A DNA stretch of 64,000 bases from Idiomarinaceae bacterium (GCA_002685255.1 NYWU01000010.1:62001-126000), one strand, 5' to 3'; counted from the first letter of the stretch, positions 1 through 9,735 are shown. Program-made: numbers and translations. Notes: generated by a model from the letters alone, not told the origin.

Positions 1-652
1 GTTGAATCGCATGTTGCAGCGCTTGCGTCTCTCGTTGTGCGAGGGCAATAGCATTGTGTTCGAGCCAGTGAAAGAAATCGGAGTCGTAAATGATGCCGTA
101 CTTTACGATTTCTGCTAGACCACTACGAAAGTCACGCGCGTCCAAGGTTGCTAGGCAGTTAAGATCAATAACAACGGCTTTGGGCTGATAAAAAGCACCG
201 ATAAGGTTTTTACCTTGGGGGTGGTTAATTGCCGTTTTACCGCCAACCGAGGAATCCACTTGCGATAACAACGTTGTCGGAATTTGATAAAAGTCGACGC
301 CACGGTGATAAGTCGCTGCCACAAAGCCTGCTAAATCGCCTACCACTCCGCCACCTAAAGCAACGATTGCGCAGTCGCGACTGAAACCCTCTGCTATAAG
401 CTTGTTGGTAATGGCTTCGAATGATGTGAGGCTCTTATATTGCTCGCCATCGTCCATCTCGAACAGGACAAGGCGATGATCAGTAAGAGCAGCGGATACA
501 TCAGCAAAATAATGTTTGGCGACCGTCGTATTACTAACGACAAAAACATCTTTACTTAAGTTAGGAAGCAATCGCTTCAGGTGTTGCAGATGATTTGCGG
601 CGATATGAATATGGTAGCTGCGTTCGCCCAACTCTACATGCACATTGGCCAT
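1..652 (-). CDS. aroB: 3-dehydroquinate synthase, 3' end cut by window edge
   Basis: Second step of the shikimate pathway: NAD- and metal-dependent cyclisation of DAHP to 3-dehydroquinate in the cytoplasm. The reading frame opens with ATG (MANVHVE) and runs off the left edge, giving about 217 N-terminal residues of a family usually near 360. The glycine-rich nucleotide-binding stretch GGGVVGDLAGF and the conserved DFRSGLAEI block are both readable. The gene lies 20 bases behind aroK on the same strand, the usual aroK-aroB pair. The family call is firm; the C-terminal half is not visible. Confidence 0.96.
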   Translation of the reverse strand, partial: MANVHVELGERSYHIHIAANHLQHLKRLLPNLSKDVFVVSNTTVAKHYFADVSAALTDHRLVLFEMDDGEQYKSLTSFEAITNKLIAEGFSRDCAIVALGGGVVGDLAGFVAATYHRGVDFYQIPTTLLSQVDSSVGGKTAINHPQGKNLIGAFYQPKAVVIDLNCLATLDARDFRSGLAEIVKYGIIYDSDFFHWLEHNAIALAQRETQALQHAIQ

Positions 653-672
653 AACACAGCTCCCCAAAGAGG

Positions 673-1203
673 TTAACCTAACCCGTTAACCCCTAGTTGA
701 TCGATGATTTCATTGACTACTACTTTAGCGCTTTGTTCGTCAGTGCGAACAACGATATCCGCAATTTCCTCGTATAGCGGGTTGCGAACTTCTGCTAATT
801 CTTCAAGTACTTTACGCGGGTCATCCGCCTCTGCGATCAGAGGACGACGTTTATCACGTTGCGTACGAGCCAATTGTTTGTCGATGGTCGTTTCAAGATA
901 TACGACAACACCACGAGCAGATAGACGGTTGCGGCTTTCTTTACTCATTACCGAACCGCCACCTGTCGCTAGGACAATACCCATATGCTCAGTCAATTCT
1001 TCAATGACTTTTTCTTCCCGCGCACGGAAGCCTTCTTCACCTTCCAGCTCAAAAACCCAGCTGATGTCAGCGCCGGTGCGTCGTTCAATTTCTGTATCTG
1101 AATCGTAGAAATCTAAATGAAGTTGTCTGGCAATTTGACGACCAATCGTACTTTTGCCGGCGCCCATTGGGCCGACAAGAAAAATATTACGTTTCTCAGC
1201 CAT
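673..1203 (-). CDS. aroK: Shikimate kinase
   Basis: Phosphorylates shikimate at the 3-hydroxyl with ATP in aromatic amino acid synthesis. The 176 residues match the family length. Visible motifs are the Walker A loop GPMGAGKS (residues 11-18), the DSD pair D34/D36 for Mg and shikimate, R60, the GGG shikimate-binding turn (81-83), the lid arginines RRPL (119-122) and RNPLY near 140. It sits between the secretin gene and aroB on the same strand, the classic gammaproteobacterial arrangement. Confidence 0.97.
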   Translation of the reverse strand: MAEKRNIFLVGPMGAGKSTIGRQIARQLHLDFYDSDTEIERRTGADISWVFELEGEEGFRAREEKVIEELTEHMGIVLATGGGSVMSKESRNRLSARGVVVYLETTIDKQLARTQRDKRRPLIAEADDPRKVLEELAEVRNPLYEEIADIVVRTDEQSAKVVVNEIIDQLGVNGLG

Positions 1204-1322
1204 ATTCCTGCTTACATCACTGTTAAATTAGCTGTAAATCACGAATCCGGAGTGTCTGGAGACGTCCCCCAACTCAACGAAAAGAAGCGGGATTATCTCA
1301 ATTAGATTGCATTTTAGCAAAT

Positions 1323-2621
1323 TTATTCCGATTCACTTAACAGCGTGGGTGTAACGAAAATAACCAGTTCACGTTTTTCTGATTGTTCACGCTGATTTTT
1401 AAAAAGATTACCGACAAGCGGCAACGAGGACAATATGGGGACACTTGTATCATCCTTCAACTCATATTGCTGAAAAATTCCACCTAATACGATCGTTTCG
1501 CCACTCTTTACTAATACACGAGTAGCCATTTCTTGGGTATCGATAGCCACGGCCGGACCTGTGGGTGTTGATACGGTATCGCCACGCGTGTTTTGTGTAA
1601 TGGTAAGATCAAGCATTACATAGTCGTTAGAGGTAATCTGCGGTGTTACGCGTAGGCCCATCACTGCCTTTTTAAATTTGACCGCAGTAGCCCCCGAAGC
1701 CGCACTCTCAACATAAGGGATCTCGGTGCCTTGCTCGATGTAAGCGGGCTGCTGATTCGATGTAAAAATCTTCGGTTTTGCAATGATTTCAGCTTGGTTG
1801 TCTTGCTCCATTGCAGAAAGCTCAAGGTCGAGCAGGAGTCCATCAGACAGTTTTCCGACATTGACCTTAAACCGCCCCGCCGCGGGTACAGAAGGTAAGT
1901 CGACACGCATACCTTCGATGATTTGAGTAAGGCTCTCATCCTCGCGCAAGGTGGTGAGATCGCCCCACCGTACGCCAAACTGATCAATGGCATTGCTTTT
2001 CATGGTGACCATACGAGCCTCTATCATGACCTGCTTTACCGGCACATCCAATTGCGTAATAAGTTGTTTGATGCCGTCGAGATAAGCTTCTGATTCTTTG
2101 AGTATGAGTGTATTCGTTCGAGCATCGATAGTTACCGCACCTTGCTCTGATAACAGCCGTTGCTCGCTTTCTGAGAGAAGTTGAGCAATATCCTCAGCTT
2201 TTGCATGGTTGAGCGGAATAAGGTACGGAAGTATGACTCGCTCGGCCGATTGCTCAGAAGACCCAGAGGTTTGCGCACCTGTGACACGGATAAGGTTGTT
2301 GTTCATCCGTAGCGTGAGACCATAGCTATCGGCTAACTCATGCATTAATTCAAGCGCGTCGACATCACTGACGGCTAGGCTGACCGTCTCATCGATTGCT
2401 TTATCAGCAATAAGGTTTAGTTTCATTTTGTCAGCGATGATCTCGAAAGCAGTAACTAAGTCGACATCCTTCAAGCTCAAAGTGATTTTCGGTTGTTCGT
2501 TGGCGTACGCCGTTTTTAAAGACAGCAGGCAAAGTAACGCAAGTAGCAGTAAATAGCGTAAAGCTATAACGGCAGTTCGCTCGTGTGTTTTACTTTGCTC
2601 TGAAAGGTTGTGGTTGCACAC
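1323..2621 (-). CDS. hofQ: Short secretin of DNA-uptake/type IV pilus type (HofQ/ComE/PilQ-like)
   Basis: Outer-membrane secretin that would form the gated ring of a DNA-uptake or pilus machine. At 432 residues it is much shorter than true PilQ (about 700) and lacks AMIN domains, but matches HofQ of E. coli and ComE of Haemophilus in length. A hydrophobic signal segment lies at about residues 22-41, followed by a secretin N0/STN-like region (about 45-115), an N1 domain (about 130-195) and the C-terminal secretin domain ending with the typical VPILSSLPLVGNLF and LVIFVTPTLL blocks. The start is GTG and overlaps the upstream gene by 58 bases; I found no better start before the signal peptide. 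Position beside aroK and mrcA supports the hof/com assignment. Confidence 0.85.
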   Translation of the reverse strand: MCNHNLSEQSKTHERTAVIALRYLLLLALLCLLSLKTAYANEQPKITLSLKDVDLVTAFEIIADKMKLNLIADKAIDETVSLAVSDVDALELMHELADSYGLTLRMNNNLIRVTGAQTSGSSEQSAERVILPYLIPLNHAKAEDIAQLLSESEQRLLSEQGAVTIDARTNTLILKESEAYLDGIKQLITQLDVPVKQVMIEARMVTMKSNAIDQFGVRWGDLTTLREDESLTQIIEGMRVDLPSVPAAGRFKVNVGKLSDGLLLDLELSAMEQDNQAEIIAKPKIFTSNQQPAYIEQGTEIPYVESAASGATAVKFKKAVMGLRVTPQITSNDYVMLDLTITQNTRGDTVSTPTGPAVAIDTQEMATRVLVKSGETIVLGGIFQQYELKDDTSVPILSSLPLVGNLFKNQREQSEKRELVIFVTPTLLSESE

Positions 2622-3334
2622 GGAAAAGACTCCAGTTGTTTAAACGTGACGGACTCGTGGGTGATGTCTGTGATGACCGTAGCAGGTGCCTGAAAATAGT
2701 CGCCAACCGCTGCCATCTGCCAACGATCATCAGTTGATTGGAAATAAGCAGAAAAAGTGCCCTGGGTGGCTAAAGTGGCAACCAGTGTGTAGTTATGCCA
2801 ATCACCCATTAATTTACCGTCGGTCATAAGTGTGCATTGCGTGGGCGCCGACTCGATTAAGCGAACAGAGGCAACTGAGGGGCCCGCATCAACTAGGTGC
2901 AGTGTGAGCTCCGTTGCACTGCCATCCTCACTGTTCTGAATCAGCGCTACACTGGATAATACAAACGGCTGGACGGCGTTGTAAGGCCAGTAGTTGAATG
3001 TGTCCGACAACCAGCGTTCGAGTTGTTGGGGTTGGGCAGTCAACTTCAGCCTTATTTGGGCGTCTGAAACAAGCGGTAATTGCTGTTCAACGTCAAGACG
3101 TGTCGCTGTTTCTAAGGCGCGGCTGAGCCATTGCGAAGCAGACAGCTTTTCAGGGGCTAAAGTGGTTGATGTATCGGCTAGTTGCGAGGGGGGACTTTCT
3201 TGCCAGGTGGCTTGGATAGCCGCGCGTGAGGTTTGTTGGTGCGAGCCAGTCAACCATGAACCTAGCAGCAGACTCACCGGTGTAATGACCAGTGAAAAGC
3301 TGATGAAAAAGTAAAAAAGAGCGGTATTTCGCAT
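2564..3334 (-). CDS. Inner-membrane pilus/competence protein, apparent HofO-HofP (PilO-PilP) composite
   Basis: About 256 residues with one N-terminal membrane segment (about residues 5-28) and a periplasmic remainder. It occupies the place where separate PilO/HofO and PilP/HofP genes normally stand. The N-terminal anchor plus middle part resembles the PilO-like layout, while the C-terminal GDYFQAPATVITDI followed by an ESV-type strand recalls the small beta domain of PilP that docks onto the secretin. I infer a fused or merged protein; sequence identity to either family looks low. A TTG at 3346, overlapping the upstream stop as TTGA, is an alternative start; the ATG at 3334 was preferred. 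Two cysteines in the C-terminal half may form a disulfide. Confidence 0.6.
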   Translation of the reverse strand: MRNTALFYFFISFSLVITPVSLLLGSWLTGSHQQTSRAAIQATWQESPPSQLADTSTTLAPEKLSASQWLSRALETATRLDVEQQLPLVSDAQIRLKLTAQPQQLERWLSDTFNYWPYNAVQPFVLSSVALIQNSEDGSATELTLHLVDAGPSVASVRLIESAPTQCTLMTDGKLMGDWHNYTLVATLATQGTFSAYFQSTDDRWQMAAVGDYFQAPATVITDITHESVTFKQLESFPCATTTFQSKVKHTSELPL

Positions 3335-3342
3335 ACTCAGGG

Positions 3343-3825
3343 TCAAGGTTTGAATATATCAATTTGAGCATGTCGGTGTTTTTGCAGTTGAAGCTGAATG
3401 CTCTGCTCACCGCCATATCGCAAGGATTCGCTTAAATGGGTTAGCTGCGCTGTACTAACATAAGACCCACTCAATGAGAGTTGCGACGACGTCCAACGCG
3501 CTTGTTTAAGGTTGAACCCCGATAGTCCATCCCGCCCAAATTTGATTAACTGCTTGAGCAGAGCGATTTGCTGCTGAGCCTGGACGGCTTGGTCGAATTG
3601 ACGGAGCGCTGCTGCTTTCTGATCTTTTTCTGCGCGATGCCATTGAGCAACTTTAGTCTCAACCTCGCCAAGGTTTTGTGCAAAGAATTGCAAGTAGATC
3701 GGTAAGTTGACGAAAAGAGCACAGGCCCCATTGAACAGCATGAGCACTACAACGACACCAAGCCGCTGGCGCTGTTTTCTGCGCTGAATGGCAGATTGCC
3801 AGTCATTCAGGTTTAGCCACGCCAT
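3343..3825 (-). CDS. hofN: PilN/HofN-like inner-membrane assembly protein
   Basis: A 160-residue bitopic protein: short cytoplasmic N terminus starting MAWLNLNDW, one membrane helix at about residues 21-45, a helical or coiled-coil stretch (about 50-95), then a small alpha/beta domain. PilN-type proteins keep a short N-terminal INLLPW-like tail that binds PilM; LNLNDW occupies that place here. The gene overlaps the PilM-like gene upstream by 13 bases and touches the next gene, so translational coupling is likely. The call rests on topology, size and position more than on strong sequence match. Confidence 0.65.
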   Translation of the reverse strand: MAWLNLNDWQSAIQRRKQRQRLGVVVVLMLFNGACALFVNLPIYLQFFAQNLGEVETKVAQWHRAEKDQKAAALRQFDQAVQAQQQIALLKQLIKFGRDGLSGFNLKQARWTSSQLSLSGSYVSTAQLTHLSESLRYGGEQSIQLQLQKHRHAQIDIFKP

Positions 3826-4526
3826 GGAAAGAAACCTCGAAGTGCGGCACCGAATAACAGCGGAGTGATATGTTTAAATAACGCGCTTGTGGTGCCGATA
3901 TTAAACCACAGCGTATCTGAACCAAGTAATTGCTGTTTAACCTGACTATCTTCGTGATTATCTAGATAGCTGAGTATCATTGCACAAGCGTGATCAAAGC
4001 GCACAGCTTCTAGCCGTGCAAGTGAGTGTAAAGAGACTAGAATCCCGTGCTTAACTCGTAGCAGAATGTAACGTTGTTGTTCTTTGCATAAAATAATCCA
4101 CTCAGTTATGGGATGTTGGGAGACCGCGTAGCGAGATAAAGAAGGCAGCAAATAGTTGGTACAACGCACCCAAGCTTGAGGTGCTGGCTCTAGTACTTTC
4201 GGAGCGATGGGCAGTTGTTCCGTCAGCTTCTCAATGGCGCTCTCATGGCCGCTGACCTGTTGGGTACCCAGTGTGGGCAGAGTCTGGGTATCCTGAAAAG
4301 CTGCCGCGCGCTGTGGAGCCTCTTGTGGGGCATCAGTGAGCGTTTTTAGGTGAACAAACTGGCTCGGAATAATAAGACACAACTGTGTCTTATACTTGCG
4401 CCAACTAATTTGATGAATAGCTGCAATGCGATGGTGTTTGATACTGAATCGACTCTGCTTGAGACGCAGCGAAACGAGTGAAACAGTACCGTCATCTATT
4501 AGTGCGGCTGTGAGAAAAGGTGTCAT
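3813..4526 (-). CDS. hofM: HofM/PilM-like protein, divergent
   Basis: A 237-residue soluble protein at the head of the secretin operon, where PilM/HofM/ComA is normally found. No membrane segment or signal peptide is visible. True PilM is an actin-like ATPase of about 350 residues; this one is shorter and I cannot find clear nucleotide-binding motifs, as in the reduced HofM proteins. It would form the cytoplasmic base that contacts the PilN-like partner. Assignment is mainly by context: divergent from mrcA and followed by overlapping hofN, composite hofO-P and hofQ. Confidence 0.55.
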   Translation of the reverse strand: MTPFLTAALIDDGTVSLVSLRLKQSRFSIKHHRIAAIHQISWRKYKTQLCLIIPSQFVHLKTLTDAPQEAPQRAAAFQDTQTLPTLGTQQVSGHESAIEKLTEQLPIAPKVLEPAPQAWVRCTNYLLPSLSRYAVSQHPITEWIILCKEQQRYILLRVKHGILVSLHSLARLEAVRFDHACAMILSYLDNHEDSQVKQQLLGSDTLWFNIGTTSALFKHITPLLFGAALRGFFPWRG

Positions 4527-4666
4527 AAGTCTGTGCTACCAATGCAGTCGATTTTTGTATCGTGTTAAGCGTTGCAAGCGTAGTGTTTAGTTTAAAAATC
4601 AGCCATAATAGTTGGTCAAAGGTGTATGTCAGACATTCAACAACGTCACAGTAATGGGGTAAGTTT

Positions 4667-7126
4667 TTGAAGTTCTTAAAGCGATTCGCATGGATAGTCG
4701 CCATTTTGGGCGTGTTGGGGATATTGGCCGTAGGTGGACTCTACCTTTACGTAAAACCCGAATTGCCGAGCGTCGAGACATTAAGGGAAGTGAAACTGCA
4801 AACCCCAATGCAGGTATTCACAAAAGATGGCCAAATGATCTCTCAATTTGGCGAAAAGCGTCGTATTCCGGTTAAGCTCGAAGATGTCCCACAAACCATG
4901 GTTGATGCATTCCTAGCGACCGAAGATAGCCGCTTTTATCAACACTTTGGTGTTGACCCCATTGGTGTTGTTCGAGCATTTGGTGTGCTAGTCACTACCG
5001 GTGAAGTCAAAGAAGGCGCGAGTACTATCACCATGCAGTTGGCGCGAAACTTTTTCTTAAGTTTTGACCGAGCCTGGATGCGAAAAATCAAAGAGACCTT
5101 CATTGCGCTGCATATTGAACAGCTGCTTACTAAAGACGAAATTCTTGAGCTCTATCTGAACAAAATTGCATTCGGTCACCGAGCGTACGGCATTGGTGCT
5201 GCGGCACAAGTCTATTATGGCAAACCCTTGAGTGAATTAAGCTTAGCGCAAATGGCGACTATTGCAGGCTTGCCTAAGGCGCCCTCTAACCTGAACCCGA
5301 TTAGTAACCCAGAAGCTTCAAAGGCACGCCGCCGTGTGGTTTTGTTGCGTATGCTCGACGAGAAAAAAATTACTCGGGCGCAATTTGACGAGGCCGCAGA
5401 AGCGCCTGTTACTGCTCGCCGTCATGGCGCGGAGGTTACGGTAAATGCGCCTTATCTTGCGGAGATCGTGCGTCAAGATATGGTCGACCGTTTTGGTGAG
5501 GAAGAGGCCTATAACGGTGGCTATAACGTCTACACCAGTGTGAGAAGCGATGTACAACTGGCTGCTCAACAAGCTATTTGGGACAACCTGCATGGCTATG
5601 ATGAGCGCCATGGCTACCGCGGTCCTGTGAGTGTGTTGTGGAGTGAAAAAGAGGGGCAGCCCGCATTAAGCCAGAGTGAGGTGGAGCAATACTTAGATCG
5701 CGTCGACCGCATTGGCGCAGTGACCCCTGCGGTTGTGATGGCGCTTGAAGACCAGTCGGCAGACATTATCGTTAAAGGTGATGAACAGCTTACGACGCTC
5801 GATTGGGACGCCATGAAATGGGCGCGCCCCTACCTTAATGAGGAACGTCAGGGCGAACCCCCTGAGCGCGCAGCTGATATTATGCAGCCGGGGCATGTGA
5901 TCTATGTTCGCTCAGTGGGTGAAACTAACCGTCTACGCTTAGCACAAGTGCCGGAGCCGAGCTCGGCGATTGTCTCTTTGAAGCCCAACGATGGTGCAGT
6001 CGAAGCTGTCGTCGGTGGCTATAGTTTCAATTTGAGTCAATATAACCGTGCGTTACAAGCAGCACGGCAAGTGGGTTCTAATATCAAGCCATTGATTTAC
6101 TCGGCTGCGTTTGAGCAAGGTTTCACTTTGGCTACCTTAGTCAATGATGCACCGATTAATCAGTGGAATCCTGGAGCAGGTATCGCTTGGCGTCCTAAGA
6201 ACTCTCCTGATGTATATGAAGGCCCGATTCGTTTGCGCAAAGCGCTGGCGAAATCTAAAAACGTGGTTTCTGTTAGGCTGATAAGAGAAATCGGCGTCAA
6301 AACTGCCGCAGATCATATTGCTAAGTTTGGTATTCCACGCGATTCCATTCCGGAAAATGAATCAATTTCGTTAGGGTCATTATCCATGACACCAATGGAG
6401 GTAGCGCGCGCTTATGCAACGTTTGCTAATGGCGGGTTTCTTATCGAGCCTTATGTTATCGAGCGGATAGAAAATGGCGATGGTGAAGTGGTGTACGAAG
6501 CGAACCCACAGCGCGCGTGTGAAGACTGCGATAACCCAGCGCCACGTATTATCTCTGAGCAGAACGCGTTCTTGGTCGCTCAGGCGATGAACTCGGCGGT
6601 ATGGGGTGGCGGCAGTTGGGCACACAAAACTGGCTGGAACGGTACGTCTTGGCGTATTCAACGCTCAAAACCAATTGTTAACGTAACGGGTCGTGCGATT
6701 ACAGGTAAAACCGGTACTACCAACGATGTGAAAGATACTTGGTTCTCAGGCTTTACTACTGGTCTGGTGACCACTACTTGGGTGGGCTTTGATGATGTAT
6801 CACGCGAGTTGGGCCGGACTACGATGAACCCATTACTGAGTAGTAAAGAACAACCAATCTCAGGCGGTGAAGCGGGTGCGAAAACCGCATTGCCAGGGTG
6901 GATCTTATTCATGGAAAAAGCGGTCGACAAATTTCCAGCCGATGACTTTACCATTCCACCTAACGTGGTGAGCGTGAGAATTGATATGGAAACGGGTAAG
7001 TTATCGCATCGAAACGACTACACGAGCCGCTTCGAGTATTTTATCAGCGGTACTGAACCGACTGAATATGCTCAAGATGAGCGCGATAACAAAGATATAT
7101 TTAATAACGAAGACGGGTTGTTCTAA
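4667..7126 (+). CDS. mrcA: Penicillin-binding protein 1A, bifunctional peptidoglycan synthase
   Basis: Class A PBP that polymerises glycan strands and cross-links peptides in the periplasm. The 819 residues show an N-terminal membrane anchor (about 7-29), a glycosyltransferase domain with ATEDSRFYQHFGVD and GASTITMQLARNFFL, and a transpeptidase domain with the SxxK active site in GSNIKP, an SKN motif and KTGTT. The start is a TTG preceded by a GGGG-rich ribosome-binding site; the next in-frame ATG lies inside the conserved LQTPMQ block, and the resulting MKF start matches E. coli PBP1A. The gene is divergent from the hof cluster. Its stop overlaps that of metL by 4 bases. Confidence 0.97.
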   Translation: MKFLKRFAWIVAILGVLGILAVGGLYLYVKPELPSVETLREVKLQTPMQVFTKDGQMISQFGEKRRIPVKLEDVPQTMVDAFLATEDSRFYQHFGVDPIGVVRAFGVLVTTGEVKEGASTITMQLARNFFLSFDRAWMRKIKETFIALHIEQLLTKDEILELYLNKIAFGHRAYGIGAAAQVYYGKPLSELSLAQMATIAGLPKAPSNLNPISNPEASKARRRVVLLRMLDEKKITRAQFDEAAEAPVTARRHGAEVTVNAPYLAEIVRQDMVDRFGEEEAYNGGYNVYTSVRSDVQLAAQQAIWDNLHGYDERHGYRGPVSVLWSEKEGQPALSQSEVEQYLDRVDRIGAVTPAVVMALEDQSADIIVKGDEQLTTLDWDAMKWARPYLNEERQGEPPERAADIMQPGHVIYVRSVGETNRLRLAQVPEPSSAIVSLKPNDGAVEAVVGGYSFNLSQYNRALQAARQVGSNIKPLIYSAAFEQGFTLATLVNDAPINQWNPGAGIAWRPKNSPDVYEGPIRLRKALAKSKNVVSVRLIREIGVKTAADHIAKFGIPRDSIPENESISLGSLSMTPMEVARAYATFANGGFLIEPYVIERIENGDGEVVYEANPQRACEDCDNPAPRIISEQNAFLVAQAMNSAVWGGGSWAHKTGWNGTSWRIQRSKPIVNVTGRAITGKTGTTNDVKDTWFSGFTTGLVTTTWVGFDDVSRELGRTTMNPLLSSKEQPISGGEAGAKTALPGWILFMEKAVDKFPADDFTIPPNVVSVRIDMETGKLSHRNDYTSRFEYFISGTEPTEYAQDERDNKDIFNNEDGLF

Positions 7127-7132
7127 CCCGTC
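7112..7132. terminator. Hairpin spanning the overlapping stops of mrcA and metL
   Basis: GACGGGTT and AACCCGTC form a perfect 8-bp inverted repeat around a 5-base loop that contains both stop codons. On the + strand it is followed by a short T-containing stretch but no strong T run. A role as a bidirectional terminator is inferred. Confidence 0.5.
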
Positions 7133-9561
7133 ACCGTTAATTTCGCGAGTAATTGGTTGAGATCCGATTGGACCCCGCCGGCGGTGACGTGCTTACCTGC
7201 GCCTGGGCCGCTAATAACCAGTGGCATTTCTGAATACCAATCGGTGTATATCACAAAAATATTTTCACCAGGAATCAGGTTAGCCAGCATATCGCCTGCT
7301 GGAATATATTCGACACCAATTTTGGCGCTAACCCGCCCCTCTTCAGAGACAGAGAAGCTGGCAAGTAAGCGCGGCACATTACCGTCTTTAGCCGCTTCCT
7401 TAAGCATCGTATCCATTGGCTCGTCTAGCTCGTGAGCTCGTTGTAAAAACTCACTGGCAGAGATATCGCGAAGACTTTCAGGCACTAAACTGCTCACGCT
7501 GATATCTTCCCAATCAAGTTTAAGCCCAATTTCACGAGCTAAGATGAGTAGCTTACGTACCAGATCCTGACAGGATAAATCCTCACGTGGATCGGGCTCT
7601 GAATAGCCGCGCTTTTTAGCTTCCAATACTAAATCACTGAATTTAACACCGTCTGTGAAGTTCTCGAATAGCCAAGACATGGTGCCCGAAAAAATCCCTG
7701 AAATACTGCGAATCTCGTCACCGGAACCACGCAGATCGTTGATGGCATAATTAAGCGGCAGGCCAGCACCGACCGTAGTGTTATATAGCCACTCGCGTTT
7801 ATACTCATGTTGAATCGTGCGAATTTCGCGATACAGTGCCTCCTCGGCCGACCCTGCTCGTTTATTTGCGCTGATAATATGTAAACCATTAGCAAACAAG
7901 CTTGGGTACAGTTGAGCGACCGGCTTCGCGTCGGTTAAATCAATCATGACCAGTTCATCATAGGGGGCATTAGGTAATTCGCGCAGTAACTCGGTTAGCA
8001 CGTAAGGACGTGATAAACGGTCAAACCCTGCTTGCCACTCATTCAATTCGACGCCGCTATAGTCAAGCCAGAGCTTCTTAGAGTTCGCGATACCGATAAC
8101 ACGTACATCCATCACCTGATTAATGCGGTCGCGTTGCTGGCGGAATAAGTCCAACCAAGCAGTACCAATGTTACCGCGACCAATGACTAACACGCCTAAG
8201 CTACGGCGATAGTTAAATAACTGGCTATGAAGACGATTGAGTAAACGGCTATCGAGTTTTTGTTCTAATATTGCGACCGCAGAGCACCCATCTTCGCTGA
8301 CCGCAAAGCGACGCACCTTCTGTTCGCCTAACTGTAGTTTGAAGGTATTGTATTGATCCGTCTCTTGAATGCGATTACCCACCAGTGCCACCATTGAATA
8401 GCCGTGGATTTGCGTGACCGCATTACCCGCATTGATGCGGTCGAGCCAGTGGCTGATGTAGTTCAAGTGGTTTTGGTGGAAAACCAAGTATTGCTGGTGT
8501 TTTTCGGGTTCGGTCCAGCTTACCAATGGTGTTAAATCAAGCACCTCAAGTTGTTTGACGAGTTCGCGGTCGTTGAGTTCGACCTTAAACAATACAATTT
8601 CGGACAAAGATGTGAATACTTTGCCCTTGGGCTCTGTATGTTCAAAATTGCCAATACGGGTCTGTTGATTTTCGACTTTTAGACTTGAGCGTACAGAAAT
8701 AACCATGCGATCGCGGTCAACAGGTTGGAATGTACGCGGGTGTAGTACCGGGCTGCCTAATCGAGCCAGCTCTTCTGCTTCGCTCCAATCTAAGGTCGAC
8801 AAACTGACGACACGTTCTATCTTACGCGGATCGGCTGAATAAACACCGGCGACGTCTTTCCAAATAGTGACTTGTTTTGAATTAAGTAAGCTACCCACCA
8901 AAGTCGCAGAATAGTCACTGCCGTTTCGACCTAAGGTGAGGCTTTCACCGTTTAAGCTTCGTGCAATAAAGCCTGTGACAATAAATCGTGTGCCGGGAAA
9001 CGGTGCTACGCGGTTTAATAGATTATGGCGCGATTCCAGCTCCTGAATGACGGGTTCGGGAGCGTCTTCAGCCTTTAGGAAGTCACGCGCATCAATATGG
9101 TCTGCTTTAGTACCTTGCTTTCTCAATAAGGCGGCAAGAAGTCGAGCAGACCACAACTCACCGTAGGACAATAATTCGGCTTCGTGTTCGATGATTTCTT
9201 TACCCGCAACAAAGTCGCGGAAACGCTGAAAATCAACAGTCGACTGCTCAAGGATAGGTGCAGCAAACTCGCTGCCGAGTAGCTCGAGGATTAACCCTTG
9301 CTGGAAACGCTCCAACTGATCGAGCAAAATGTCAGCCGTATCACCCGACTCCTTTTGAGCTTTGATAATCGCAAGAATCCGGTTAGTGGTATCACCTGCC
9401 GCCGAAACAACAACAACATCGCTTGCGCCTGCATATTCAGTTACAATACGCGCCACTCGACGGTAACAAAAAGCGTCAGCCAAACTACTGCCGCCAAACT
9501 TATGCACTTGAACGTTGTCTGCAACCGTTCGAATCTGGTCTAAGCTCGGCTCTACGCTCAT
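7123..9561 (-). CDS. metL: Bifunctional aspartate kinase / homoserine dehydrogenase II
   Basis: Catalyses the first and third steps of the aspartate pathway leading to methionine and threonine. The 812 residues carry an aspartokinase domain from KFGGSSLAD (residue 21) through GRNGSDYSAT and DVAGVYSADPR, a linker region with degenerate ACT-like parts, then the homoserine dehydrogenase domain starting at the NAD-binding GRGNIGTAW (near 460) and including ISANKRAG, TVGAGLP and GIFSGT. Detailed wording (HKFGGSSLADAFCYRRVA, LLGRNGSDYSAT-like blocks) fits MetL rather than ThrA. It is divergent from metJ, with a candidate MetJ operator in the shared intergenic region, so repression by S-adenosylmethionine-bound MetJ is expected. 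Confidence 0.95.
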   Translation of the reverse strand: MSVEPSLDQIRTVADNVQVHKFGGSSLADAFCYRRVARIVTEYAGASDVVVVSAAGDTTNRILAIIKAQKESGDTADILLDQLERFQQGLILELLGSEFAAPILEQSTVDFQRFRDFVAGKEIIEHEAELLSYGELWSARLLAALLRKQGTKADHIDARDFLKAEDAPEPVIQELESRHNLLNRVAPFPGTRFIVTGFIARSLNGESLTLGRNGSDYSATLVGSLLNSKQVTIWKDVAGVYSADPRKIERVVSLSTLDWSEAEELARLGSPVLHPRTFQPVDRDRMVISVRSSLKVENQQTRIGNFEHTEPKGKVFTSLSEIVLFKVELNDRELVKQLEVLDLTPLVSWTEPEKHQQYLVFHQNHLNYISHWLDRINAGNAVTQIHGYSMVALVGNRIQETDQYNTFKLQLGEQKVRRFAVSEDGCSAVAILEQKLDSRLLNRLHSQLFNYRRSLGVLVIGRGNIGTAWLDLFRQQRDRINQVMDVRVIGIANSKKLWLDYSGVELNEWQAGFDRLSRPYVLTELLRELPNAPYDELVMIDLTDAKPVAQLYPSLFANGLHIISANKRAGSAEEALYREIRTIQHEYKREWLYNTTVGAGLPLNYAINDLRGSGDEIRSISGIFSGTMSWLFENFTDGVKFSDLVLEAKKRGYSEPDPREDLSCQDLVRKLLILAREIGLKLDWEDISVSSLVPESLRDISASEFLQRAHELDEPMDTMLKEAAKDGNVPRLLASFSVSEEGRVSAKIGVEYIPAGDMLANLIPGENIFVIYTDWYSEMPLVISGPGAGKHVTAGGVQSDLNQLLAKLTVTG

Positions 9562-9642
9562 TGGCGATACCCCTCAAATATATGAATTAACTGATGTAAA
9601 TACTAAGGCTAAAACATCAAACACCAAATGTCAGCAAATTTT

Positions 9643-9658
9643 AGCCATCTAGACGGAT
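9643..9658. promoter_or_regulatory. Candidate MetJ operator (two tandem met boxes)
   Basis: Two adjacent 8-mers, AGCCATCT and AGACGGAT, each match the met-box consensus AGACGTCT at 6 of 8 positions. Tandem met boxes bind MetJ dimers cooperatively. They lie between the divergent metL and metJ genes, where autoregulation and control of metL are expected. Confidence 0.6.
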
Positions 9659-9735
9659 AAAATTTGACCTTCATCTGGGATTGAGTAAAATTCAATATAA
9701 CTTATATGGTTTTTGACTAAGGCAGGACTCTCACG

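Noticed and set aside
704-1108. 134-codon + strand frame opposite aroK
   Set aside because: Shadow of a clearly real gene; serine-rich composition without family features.
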